Shown: positions 1 through 8,337 of the stretch, piece by piece
Layout: the number at the start of each line of letters is the position of its first letter
Position numbering within the stretch: the stretch's first letter is position 1
Source: Chrysomallon squamiferum
Lineage: Eukaryota; Mollusca; Gastropoda; Neomphalida; Peltospiridae
Length of the DNA stretch: 12,500 nucleotides
Assembly (NCBI GenBank): GCA_012295275.1
Contig: CM022670.1
Span: 23,106,755 to 23,119,254, forward strand
Reading direction: 5' to 3'
Notes under the pieces: model-generated
Seen by the model: the letters and a program-made list of their open reading frames with translations, nothing else
What the model was told of the DNA's origin: nothing
Database searches by the model: none
Made by a program: the position numbers and the translations under genes

Positions 1-46
1 AGTACATACATACATACATACATACATATACACACATACACACACC
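1..46. repeat. (ACAT)n / (AC)n microsatellite at the window edge
   Basis: Tetranucleotide ACAT/TACA repeats run from about 3 to 28, then grade into CA-rich sequence. The array may continue beyond the left edge of the window. Confidence 0.9.
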
Positions 47-752
47 AGACACACGTACATGATCATAATAAAGTAAAACTTCACTAATTAAAATTTCGAT
101 TACCGAATTTGTTCTTTTCTTCCCGCTGACTGACATAATTCTAACTTAATAAAACAATCAAACGCCGCGCACCTTACCCGCCGGTGACGTCACTAATACG
201 TTTGCGGTAAGTAAATAATATTTTTATTTTTTATTTTTTTCTGTTACAAATCATTTTCTTTAACTTTACCCCTTGTTTCTATGCTTGTTAAATGATCCTG
301 TATAATAAGTTTTGTTTTCGGAAAATCCAAATTCCTTATTAGAAAATTTCGATGTTATTAGTTTTATTATTATTATTTTTTTTTTTGCCCCAGTATTATT
401 TTCTAAACAGAAACATTTCACCAAAAAATATACATTATTAATATTTTCATGTAGCAATAGAAGATTCGAATGTTGAAAATAGGACAAGCAATCTCTTAAA
501 ATTTTGTTGGCAGTGGTGAATTTAATGATTCGTTTATCACCATGGAGTAATTACAAACGACGATTAGCAAAGAACATTATAACTTCAAAGAACATTAAGA
601 AGTGAAGGACGTTTTAGGAAAGTCTTATCACTCACTAATATACTAAAACACATGTACTTTTTTTTATTATAACAGTTCCTGAAGTAAATGAAAATGAAAA
701 ATTTCTTGAAATAAACTCTACGTAAAAAACACAAAATCGCCTAAATTAACAC
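47..752. other. Non-coding AT-rich stretch
   Basis: I find no coding sequence here; the only long frame (minus strand, 266-487) has low-complexity composition. It holds a small GC- and CpG-rich patch at 160-210 with a CRE palindrome, a T-rich run at 363-387, and a 12-base direct repeat CAAAGAACATTA at 568-579 and 586-597 (18 bases apart). Confidence 0.6.
184..193. promoter_or_regulatory. Palindromic CRE-type motif GTGACGTCAC
   Basis: A perfect 10-base palindrome containing the full CREB/ATF site TGACGTCA (185-192). It lies in a short CpG-containing patch (about 160-210) that contrasts with its AT-rich surroundings. It is a motif match only; no gene start is visible next to it. Confidence 0.25.
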
Positions 753-820
753 CTGCGGCCCGCTTGAGGATGAGCCATGTCTCAAGTGGCTCGGTTCTCG
801 AAAAAAGTTGCCCATGCCTG
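753..820 (-). mobile_element. Terminal fragment of a hAT-family DNA transposon
   Basis: Read on the minus strand, the stretch begins at 820 with CAGGCATGGGCAAC, then a T run, and ends with GCGGGCCGCAGG. The CAG...GGGCAAC start and a GCGGGCCGC block some 50 bases inside are typical of one terminal inverted repeat region of many animal hAT elements. Only one end is present: I found no matching opposite terminus and no transposase coding in the window. The 8 bases beyond the tip (821-828, ATTTAGGA) would be one copy of the target duplication; its partner is not seen. Inside, CTTGAG (763-768) and CTCAAG (781-786) can pair. It is probably a dead, truncated or solo-end copy. Confidence 0.55.
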
Positions 821-902
821 ATTTAGGACACCACATTTCTTTTGACTGAATTTTGAAACAAACTATAGACTGAGACGCATGTGGCACCTCTGTATCTTAT
901 TT

Positions 903-1085
903 TAAGCTAAAAAAAAATAAAAAATAAAAAAATAAAAATATATATATCGTTCGATTACTTAGTGACGTAGATAGTTTGATACTTATAAATAAATAAATAA
1001 ATAAATAATAAATTAAATTAAATTATAAATAAATAAATAAATAAAAAGTAAAATGTTGTTGCTATTATTATTATTATTATTATTT
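903..1085. repeat. A-rich tract, (AAAT)n arrays and (ATT)n array
   Basis: Three simple-sequence blocks follow one another: A-rich sequence ending in a short TA run (about 908-947), AAAT/AAATT tetra- and pentanucleotides (about 985-1046), and ATT triplets (about 1063-1084). The last block mixes with GTT triplets at its start. Confidence 0.85.
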
Positions 1086-2176
1086 AAATTAATTGATTCT
1101 GTTTGCAGCTAATGTAAAAGGTCAGACGATTTAAGTTCCCGCTACCGGAAGTCTGGACAAGATTTTACCAGTCTATTTTACATTGCTTAAAATTGTATTT
1201 AAGTTGAACTATTTACATATTTTTTACAAGTGAACCTATACCTTTACACTGGACTATACTAACAATAGATATTGTGCCATTCCAGAGGAAACGTAGGAAG
1301 AGATAATTTTGTACTGTTATTTTTATACGTTTTTGATTAATTTAATGTTTATTTTCAGAATAATATAATTCGTCCGACATTAAAACAACAACAACTACAC
1401 TACATTTATAGCAAACAATCCAAATGCAAAATAAACAAATTGATTTTCTTAGTTTCATTCTGCTTATAAATAACAGTAACTATTAGCATGGTTACTACAA
1501 CTCTACTGCTACTTTTAGCCCGTCTACTGGGACAAATACTTTTACTGCTATATAATTAGAAAGAGAGAGAGTTCATTTATTTTTGATAATTAATTACTAG
1601 CATATCAAACAAGTAATATCTGTGTAACGTCGTAGGACACTGCTGAATGCATTCCGACATCTTCACAATTTCAATTACTCGTGTTAATCCGATTTCTTTT
1701 AAATCACGGTCATCGTGCACATCGTCCAAAAGAATAAAATGTCATTGGAAAGCCTATTTGTGAGCTTGTAGAAATATTAAGAGGGACTTTGTATTAAGGG
1801 AATACCTGTAAGAGGTCTTAAAGCCAACAATTAGACTGATGTCGGCGTAAAAGATTGACAACACAAACAACAGGAGAAAAAAAAAAAAAAAATGCACTGA
1901 GCGTCAGTATTTTGTTGCTGTACTGATTCTGTACATGATGATAAATTCTAAATTACTATACTATTTACCTGGCGCTGATGTGTAATAATACAAAAATCAG
2001 TAGTCATGAATCCAAAATCAAATAATTCTTAATTGTGCATGTTCATCAACGTTTAAAAACAGTTATGAACAAGAATCAGAAAGAATTTGCGAAATATACT
2101 GAACATAAAACGTAGAAGTAAGATGCAAATTTAATATCAAAGCATGATAACCGTGACTCAGTTATAGCATAACAGG
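1086..2176. other. Non-coding stretch, nothing recognised
   Basis: No open frame with family features on either strand. It contains a poly-A run at about 1877-1892 and short CT/AG-rich patches (for example AGAGAGAGAG near 1561-1571). The part from about 1620 to 1860 is less repetitive and has several CpGs, but I recognise no gene, RNA or transposon in it. Confidence 0.5.
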
Positions 2177-2218
2177 TTCATAAAACATAATTTAAATCAG
2201 ATTTAAATATGTTATGAA
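2177..2218. repeat. Near-perfect palindrome (bulged 19-bp inverted repeat)
   Basis: The core ATTTAAATC (2190-2198), A (2199), GATTTAAAT (2200-2208) is a perfect 9-bp inverted repeat with a one-base centre. It extends outward through AACAT/ATGTT and then TTCAT/ATGAA if unpaired bases are allowed on the left arm (one, then two). In total 19 bases pair across 42 nt with essentially no loop. Confidence 0.6.
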
Positions 2219-3131
2219 TGCATATATTTAGCTTCATAATCTCAGATGTAAATGTTTCAATATCTACTAAATGTATTACACAATAATAAACTTATGTCAG
2301 CTCTTGTGTGAAACCTCATTCAAGCTGGGTTTTTTCAAAGTCACAGAATGTTACAGCCATTATTTTCAATTTGTCGTTTTTGAAATAAATGTAAATAATT
2401 GTTTTTCTGTCTTAAACATCTGTTGGCTGAAGGTCTTTTTTGTTTTTTTGTTAAACATTCTAAGATTTTATTAGTCATGTTGTTTTAGCCAAGTTATGTA
2501 TATGCAATTAATTACGTTATTCACTGCACGTTTTAGAAACAGGAATGTTGATGTATGAAAAGCACGTTACATTAGATAATCATAGTACCGGTCATAAATA
2601 TTGTACACACTCTATTTTTATAAGTAGAAATGCATGAAAATCGTGTAACCTGATACTGCTAATATAGACTGCTTGAGTTCATACATATTTTAGTAGTAGT
2701 AGTAATATTAGCGACAGCAGCAGTAGAAATAGGCTCTGGAATTTTATTGAATAAAACAGTCTCTTAAAAGATTTGGGATTGCAGACTGATTATAATGACA
2801 CCTTATATAATTTATGGTGTACTTCATTAAATTCGTCTTTTCGGAGTATTTATGACAGGTAGAGTCCGGTAGGACACGATCTTTAACAAAAAATTTAGCT
2901 GTCAGAACCTCGTACAAAGATCTAACAGCTCTGCAATTTTCTCTCACTAATCTTACTATAAGCTGCGGATTGCTTTCCCATAATAACTTTCTTGAATCAC
3001 GTCTAGATACGCAGATAATAGACTAAGGAATACACGCATTTTCTTATAAAATCGTTTATTATTTATAGTTGTTTAATAAGTTCTGATTTGATTTATTAGA
3101 TTAACATCACCATTTATAACCATTATCAGTG

Positions 3132-3132
<1 letters not shown>
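2219..3132. other. Non-coding AT-rich stretch
   Basis: I find no gene. Short frames at 2271-2474 (plus) and 2744-2947 (minus) show no recognisable domain. A short AGT/CAG triplet run sits at 2692-2727. The segment from 2750 to 2950 is less repetitive but matches nothing I recognise. Confidence 0.5.

Positions 3133-3168
<36 letters not shown>
3133..3168. repeat. (GTT)12 microsatellite
   Basis: Twelve uninterrupted GTT triplets. Confidence 0.95.
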
Positions 3169-3290
3169 ATGAGTAGTATTATTAATATTAATAGTATTAT
3201 TAAAGCAGTAGCAGTAGCAGTAGTAGTGGTAGTAATTGTAGCAGTAGTGTTAGTGGTGTTGGAAAATAATAATAGTAGTAGTAGTGATTT
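3169..3290. repeat. Degenerate AGT / GCAGTA / ATT triplet array
   Basis: ATT, AGT, GCAGTA and GGTAGT triplets follow directly after the GTT array. The block ends in AATAATAATAGTAGTAGTAGT at about 3267-3287. Interrupted triplet motifs suggest an old microsatellite diversified by point mutation. Confidence 0.8.
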
Positions 3291-4500
3291 TATGTTTGTT
3301 TTGTTTTTAATATTTACTATCTTTATTTAAATTATTTATATCGATAATAAATGTTCTATTATTTATGTCAAGAAAATATATTTCTGTTACCGATTAAAAA
3401 CCCATGAAACAAAGAAAAAACAAAAAAAAAACCCATTGATTTTAAAAGTATAAATTATGCCCGCATTACTGTTGCAGAACGTTTTAATATCATCATTTAA
3501 TTTGGGATAAGTTCATATTGGACTCACACCTAAAAATCCATTACGATATCAGGTTATTGTTTTAAAATATCAGTTAAAACAGATGTATTGGTCTTTCACG
3601 TCATATTGGAACCAGTTCCATGACGGTACAATGAATCTATTTCTGTTCCGTGCAATACTTTTAATACTGGTGGAAATGTAGACTTTTTAGTAAGTACAGG
3701 ACCAAATATATTTTTCTCACCATATGCATTGTAATTTCTTTTATAATTCCAAAAGTAGTTTTGTACGGTTTCGTTCGAATTTAACAAGACTTGTGTCAAA
3801 ACATTTCATCACATGCGAATTACAGTTTTCAGAGTTAAGTTTTATGAAACTTAGATTGTGAAAACAAAAATATTTCTTCCCTTATAGACCACTGGTTCTT
3901 TCCAGTTCGACAGCAGACGTTTGGTGCGTGCTATCTTGCCTAATGGAAAATGTATACAAAAACAGATAGCTTCTGGCAGTCTCTAATATCTGTAATTATT
4001 AATCTCTCTCCTGGGCGGGCAGTGCACGGAGTAGACTGGCGTGCCCGAATAACCTACAGTCTCATTACCATGTACTGGCACATGGCTCATCACGGCCTGT
4101 CCCAGGTGGGCCTGCATTTAATATTAGATTCTGTCACATTAACACCTTCTTATCTTTTGGTTCTCTTGCTGTTCTTCTTAGAATCACAATTGTCCTCCTC
4201 GTGATAGTTATCCCCAGAATAACGTACTTTCTGTATCAGTTTTATATTTGAATTTCGATCTAGATTGCTCTACCTTTCAATTATTCTGCGGTAATATAGT
4301 AGGTCGGTTTTCATTAAAATCCATTCTAAACAAAATGTAAAAAAAAAAAAACATGATGTAAAATGGCGTGTAATTTTTATTTATTTCTGTCTTCAAAAGG
4401 AACATGCTTAAAGCATCATTATTTAGTGAAAGCTTGAAAATATTATTGTTTAAGCGATCATTTGTACAAATAGTATTTGTTTACTTATTCATATCATAAC
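3291..4500. other. Non-coding stretch with a GC-richer island at about 4005-4115
   Basis: Mostly AT-rich with A runs near 3413-3430 and 4339-4350. The island around 4005-4115 is distinct. It holds short perfect inverted repeats CGGGCA/TGCCCG (4016-4021, 4042-4047) and CCATGT/ACATGG (4068-4073, 4080-4085). An 84-codon plus-strand frame crosses it (3950-4204) but shows no recognisable domain, and its Leu/Ser-rich tail looks accidental. Confidence 0.45.
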
Positions 4501-4502
4501 AC

Positions 4503-4558
4503 ACTTTGTATTTAAATGGTAAGATAAAATACTTTGTATTTATACAGTAAGATAACTT
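4503..4558. repeat. Two-copy tandem repeat, 28-base unit
   Basis: Units 4503-4530 and 4531-4558 both start ACTTTGTATTTA and share GTAAGATAA at the same offset. They match at about 23 of 28 positions, which suggests a local duplication followed by divergence. Confidence 0.7.
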
Positions 4559-5462
4559 GAAGAAAAAAAAAAAAAGAAAAAAAACGTGTACGGTATCTAA
4601 ATAATTTTATCTCATTTCTAAAATATTATAGTTGTATTTAATTATACAGGATTTCTATTATAGCAATTGATTTCGATGAAATAATCACTGTAAGATAGTT
4701 TGGTGGTCTGAGACTCTATTGTGAAGGTCTCTACATCGACACATAACTGCAGTTTATGAATGACTTGTATTTCTACAGTTGTCTTATGAGTGTAAATATT
4801 GCGATTCTTATCCGACCTAAAAGCAGTTTAACTCGTCTCCTCGTTGCGTTTCTCCGACAACTACTTATTCGGGCATTAATAGTTCGTTTAAATATTAAAG
4901 CTGTGCGCAAGGAACAAGAGCGAATATAAGCATCATTTGTGTTGAAACAAAATCGATTATCCTTGTAGATCCTGCTTTTTATAGGATCGGAATTTTCTGC
5001 AAACATTGCTTATGCTTGGCACCTTCATCATACGGAAAAAAAAAAATAAAAAAAAAATATATAATTAAAAAAAAAAAAAAAAAAATAATAATAATAAAAA
5101 AATATTAGTAATAATAACAAATGTGTTTAATAAAGCTTTCAACATACTTTAAATCTGAGATTACATCCGGTTAAGGACAACATACATAAAGAGAATTAGA
5201 AACCCGATACCTCTAATAGCTGGTTAATTGTTTTAGTCGGTAACAAGGGATCTTCATTTTCACATTTGCTTGGAGACTTTGTGGGACGTTAGCTGGACCC
5301 GTTTATCAGTAATTCCGTACATTTCCCCTGCCTTTATTGATTTTTAATCATTCTAAGTATAATGTTTTTCAAAAAATGTTTTTTTTAATATATATATATT
5401 TTTTAATTTTTATTATTTTTATTTTTTCAAAATGGATCTAAGGGAAATAATCTTTCGATTCC
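4559..5462. other. Non-coding stretch with long A-rich tracts
   Basis: A-rich blocks lie at 4563-4584 and 5036-5103; the second grades into AAT triplets. T-rich and TA-rich sequence lies at 5380-5426. The stretch at 4770-5010 is less repetitive and has a 77-codon minus-strand frame rich in Arg, with no family features. I see no gene. Confidence 0.5.
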
Positions 5463-5481
5463 TGACGTCAAATGTTGACGT
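5463..5481. promoter_or_regulatory. CRE motif TGACGTCA inside a 7-bp inverted repeat
   Basis: A full TGACGTCA (5463-5470) is followed by a half-site TTGACGT (5475-5481). ACGTCAA (5465-5471) and TTGACGT form a perfect inverted repeat around the bases ATG. This is the second full CRE palindrome in the window. Its function is unknown and no transcription start is evident nearby. Confidence 0.25.
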
Positions 5482-6340
5482 TTCTTAATTTCATACAAGA
5501 AATAACGAAATGAGACTATAAATCCTTGCATTATCGGTTCATTGACAATGTTTGCATTCTTATGAAAATAACATTAATACCGACACACGCAGCTTCGATC
5601 ATTTCTAATAATTAATCAAATGCTTTGTGTAATAGCTGGAGCTTGTCTATAATGTGGTGTAAACATAGCGTTTCCCGTTCCATTGTCAATGTGGGTTTTT
5701 TTTTATGTCTCACGCTTTTACATTCCTATTTGAATTATTGGCTCTCGTCGAGTCCAACGACACGTTAAAACTGATGTATGACGACTACCTGCATCAACGT
5801 ATTGATTGTTGTGCGTATTCTGAATCGTGTGGTTTTTACCATATTGTGTATGTTTACAAACCAATAGACTGGCTTTAATTTTTTTTTTTTTTTTTTCTCT
5901 CTCTCTTTCATGCGAAATCTACCTTTCCGGTAGACGTAATTCGTTCAGTTTTTATGGCTCCGTTTCGTGAAATGATCGCACGAAACCCCGTTCCGTCCAA
6001 TATATTTCAGTTCTGAGACGTACGTATTACGAAGCTCGGTGTAAAATCATCAGTATAATATATGCTTTACAGCGCGATGGATGACCCTGAAGGAAAACCT
6101 CCAACAAAGTAGAGAAATCAATATTAGCGGTGACTATTTTGTATGCCGTGCCGGATTCCTATCGTTGTCGCGTCTCGGCATGTGCTGGACAACTTGTTAG
6201 TTGTATTATTAGTAAGCTCTGCGTGACAGCTCCGGCAAATATAAGTCATACATTTAAAATAATTTATATACATATAGGTAGATAAAACAACTTCAGCAGC
6301 AAATAACACACTGAATAAGCTACAGCACCACGTGACCTTT
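5482..6340. other. Non-coding stretch, no gene recognised
   Basis: It contains a T/CT tract at about 5878-5909, a perfect 8-bp hairpin at 5962-5986 and a canonical E-box CACGTG at 6329-6334. The 78-codon minus-strand frame at 6124-6360 has no recognisable domain. From about 5750 onward the sequence has more CpG and fewer simple repeats than the left part of the window. Confidence 0.5.
5962..5986. repeat. Perfect 8-bp inverted repeat, 9-nt loop
   Basis: GTTTCGTG (5962-5969) pairs with CACGAAAC (5979-5986). The arms are balanced in GC, unlike most chance hairpins in this AT-rich window. Confidence 0.6.
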
Positions 6341-7046
6341 TCATTCATTATGAACATCATTTCGTGATGTCAGTGTGTATTTCATTAGGAGAGCTGTTCG
6401 GATGATGATGCTGTTCTGTGATGCGATGGCGGCGATTCGCTTCTGAATCAAAAATTTGTAAGTCTGAAACTACATCACAATGGATAACGTTAGAGCGTTA
6501 TGGATTTCCTCGTCCAAATATCGTAACGGATTTCAAAAATGCCGTTTTAATGCCTTTGATCGAGATAACGAGAAAAATTTAGTTTATCAAGAGTAGATTT
6601 TGATTGGATAACTAATGGTGTTTTTTTGATGTTGACTGTGAACGCTTTGTTTAAACGTCGAGGATTAAAGAAAAGAGTTAAAATTAATTCGCTGAATGGG
6701 ATTGTTTTAAATGAAGCATTGTTTAGCGGGCTGCAGTTTCTGTTTTGTGTTGGTAGGCTTAAACTTGTTGCCAGTACATTTTCTTACATAACGGAGCATG
6801 CTGCAAGTAGGAACATGCGCAGTGGCCAATGAGTAAGTCTGTACGTATGTAATGTGTCCCCACTCGTTGTGGTCGACTTGGTGTTTCTGTTATGCTGAGT
6901 GGGTGACTTTCAGCTGTCTCGTGTCTTCTGTTCTCCACATTTTGCCAGTTGGTCTTTTAGAATGAACTGCCGTACACAACTACTATTGCGGTGGTTCGTG
7001 GAGAAGATCTCCAGGAATCGTCGGCCATGATAGATGTAGATGTCAG
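6341..7046 (+). promoter_or_regulatory. Possible Shab promoter / 5' untranslated region
   Basis: This stretch is poor in simple repeats and has scattered CpGs (for example around 6425-6440). It ends in the candidate start codon and donor at 7027/7047. Small palindromes include GGAGA/TCTCC near 7000-7012 and CCCACTC/GAGTGGG (6859-6865, 6898-6904). The 68-codon frame at 6626-6832 shows no domain. Calling it 5' sequence rests only on position, composition and the donor; I cannot place a transcription start. Confidence 0.2.
6961..7046 (+). other. Candidate 5' exon end with alternative Shab start codon (ATG 7027)
   Basis: ATG at 7027-7029 has G at -3 (GGCCATGA) and is followed by six codons (Met-Ile-Asp-Val-Asp-Val) and the two bases AG, then a donor-like GTAGGG at 7047. 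Splicing to 8337 would complete a Ser codon and enter the Shab frame exactly, giving MIDVDVSSGSGQG. The frame is open upstream only to a TAG at 6958-6960, and ATG 7027 is the first Met after it. The implied intron is 1,290 nt. Phase agreement alone has a one-in-three chance of being accidental, so this is a testable gene model and not an established exon. Confidence 0.3.
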
Positions 7047-7458
7047 GTAGGGGCTGAACAAAACAAACAAACGAAACCAAAACGAACCTTTGGCGTATCT
7101 AGCTGTACACCTCGCAGGAACTGTGTTAGTGCTCACTAAGAGCTAGAACACCGTGCTGTGGTTAAGTCACTTATCTGTTGCATGGGAAACCGTTTGTTTC
7201 GTCACCACTATCCGAGTATAGAGTTCTCTGATTGCGGCATGGGCGCTTAACCTATTACATTTTCTTTAATATATATATATATATTTTTTTTTTCTCCAGT
7301 CAATACCAATCTCAAAGGATCCTAAATTTGCCTCGAGTATTTTATCTTATTACCGTCTACATTATTTTGTACTCTGTTGAATAAAAACTGTTGCATGGCT
7401 ATAAAAAGATAACATTTTGAACCTCACTTTAACATTTAAAATATAATTTGAAGACCTA

Positions 7459-7520
7459 GTTTTAAAATTTATAATTATAAACTAATTAAATTGATCTTGG
7501 TAATTATAAATTGTTAAAAC
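7459..7520. repeat. Long AT-rich hairpin: 19-bp inverted repeat with one bulge
   Basis: AATTTATAATTA (7466-7477) pairs perfectly with TAATTATAAATT (7501-7512). After one unpaired base (7513 on the right arm), GTTTTAA (7459-7465) pairs with TTAAAAC (7514-7520). That is 19 paired bases, one bulge and a 23-nt loop. It could be a relic of a small inverted-repeat transposon, a structured RNA, or a chance AT-rich palindrome. Confidence 0.65.
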
Positions 7521-8238
7521 AACAGAAACAAAAATATAAAATTTAAATAATAATTATTTGCTACTGCGTTGAAACGAAATTCATCAACACATAACGAAGT
7601 TTTGTACACAGTATATTTATAGTGGGTTGGAATATTTTCTGTTATTAATACTTTCATACAATTCCCAGATAGACTAGAAGAGTAAGTAGACAGTGGTTTA
7701 TCTATGTCGATACGTTCCGTCCCACGGTGAGGCGTCCATTGTCGATTTTAATGTTATAAATGTTTGTTTATCACAGCCGTCTGTAGCTCACTAGTGAATG
7801 GAGAGAGTACACTGAGATACAATACAGTGTGTGATAGCTGTTATAACGGGTTTGTTGTTAGTCGTTAAGATACTACGTTGTCTATTCTGTCTGCTTGTTG
7901 TCTAACTAATCCCTATATTTGCTTAGTTTCCCCAGTGTTCATCCCCCACCCAATGTGCTTGGATGTCGTCATTTCCGTCAACACTGCTTCGTGTTTGTGT
8001 AATTCATGCCTGAACAAACTGGGCTGTGTGTGGTGAAGACTATCGTCCTGTAGACTGTTTATTACATACAATGTGACATAGACAGTGTCTAACGATCTTT
8101 CTCTGTGCTTGTGCTACTGCTTTTCTTCCTTTCACTGTGTGTTCTTCTACCTTCCCAAAGTAACACTTCACGTGTGAACTGCTGTCTGTTTCATTTATCA
8201 CTGACAAATATGTAAAATATAAATCATATATAAATAAC

Positions 8239-8239
<1 letters not shown>

Positions 8240-8271
<32 letters not shown>

Positions 8272-8281
8272 AAAAAAAAAA
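8240..8281. repeat. Poly-A tract interrupted once
   Basis: About 40 A residues broken by a single CT at 8265-8266. It resembles a retroposon tail, but no SINE or LINE body is recognisable upstream. It sits about 40 bases before the Shab exon. Confidence 0.9.
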
Positions 8282-8320
8282 TTAACAATAACTTAGAAAA
8301 TGTTACATTGAATTTATGAA

Positions 8321-8337
8321 TCATGTTTTTACCCAGC
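8321..8337 (+). other. Possible splice acceptor (TTTTTACCCAG) at the 5' edge of the Shab exon
   Basis: A short pyrimidine run followed by ACCCAG ends at 8336, 14 bases after the ATG at 8323. If used, the exon starts at 8337 as the third base of a codon, which fits the donor at 7046/7047 and an upstream ATG at 7027. A second AG follows at 8340-8341. A long poly-A tract (8240-8281) just upstream would be odd inside a 5' UTR and unremarkable inside an intron, which mildly favours use of this site. The polypyrimidine tract is short, so this remains a candidate. Confidence 0.4.

Larger units (their letters stand above)
7047..8320 (+). other. Sequence between candidate 5' exon and Shab coding exon (intron or 5' UTR)
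   Basis: It holds an 8-repeat-long TA run and T tract (7269-7292), a large AT-rich hairpin (7459-7520), and a repeat-poor section at about 7680-8200. A poly-A tract (8240-8281) lies just before the exon. A tRNA-like A-box/B-box pair near 7159-7208 may be an old SINE. I see no coding sequence. If ATG 8323 is the true start, part of this would be 5' UTR; if the 7047 donor is used, all of it is intron. Confidence 0.4.

Noticed and set aside
3950-4204. 84-codon plus-strand frame crossing the GC-rich island
   Set aside because: No domain, no splice signals I trust and an ordinary length for chance; kept only as part of the island description.
4773-5006. Arg-rich 77-codon minus-strand frame
   Set aside because: I considered a transposase or reverse transcriptase fragment but could find no motif of either.
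7400-7408. TATAAAAAG as a TATA box for the Shab gene
   Set aside because: Such strings are common in AT-rich DNA, and no initiator or other promoter element is clear at the right distance.
8240-8281. Poly-A tract as the tail of a retroposon or processed pseudogene
   Set aside because: No SINE, LINE or gene-derived body could be recognised upstream, and no target duplication was evident.
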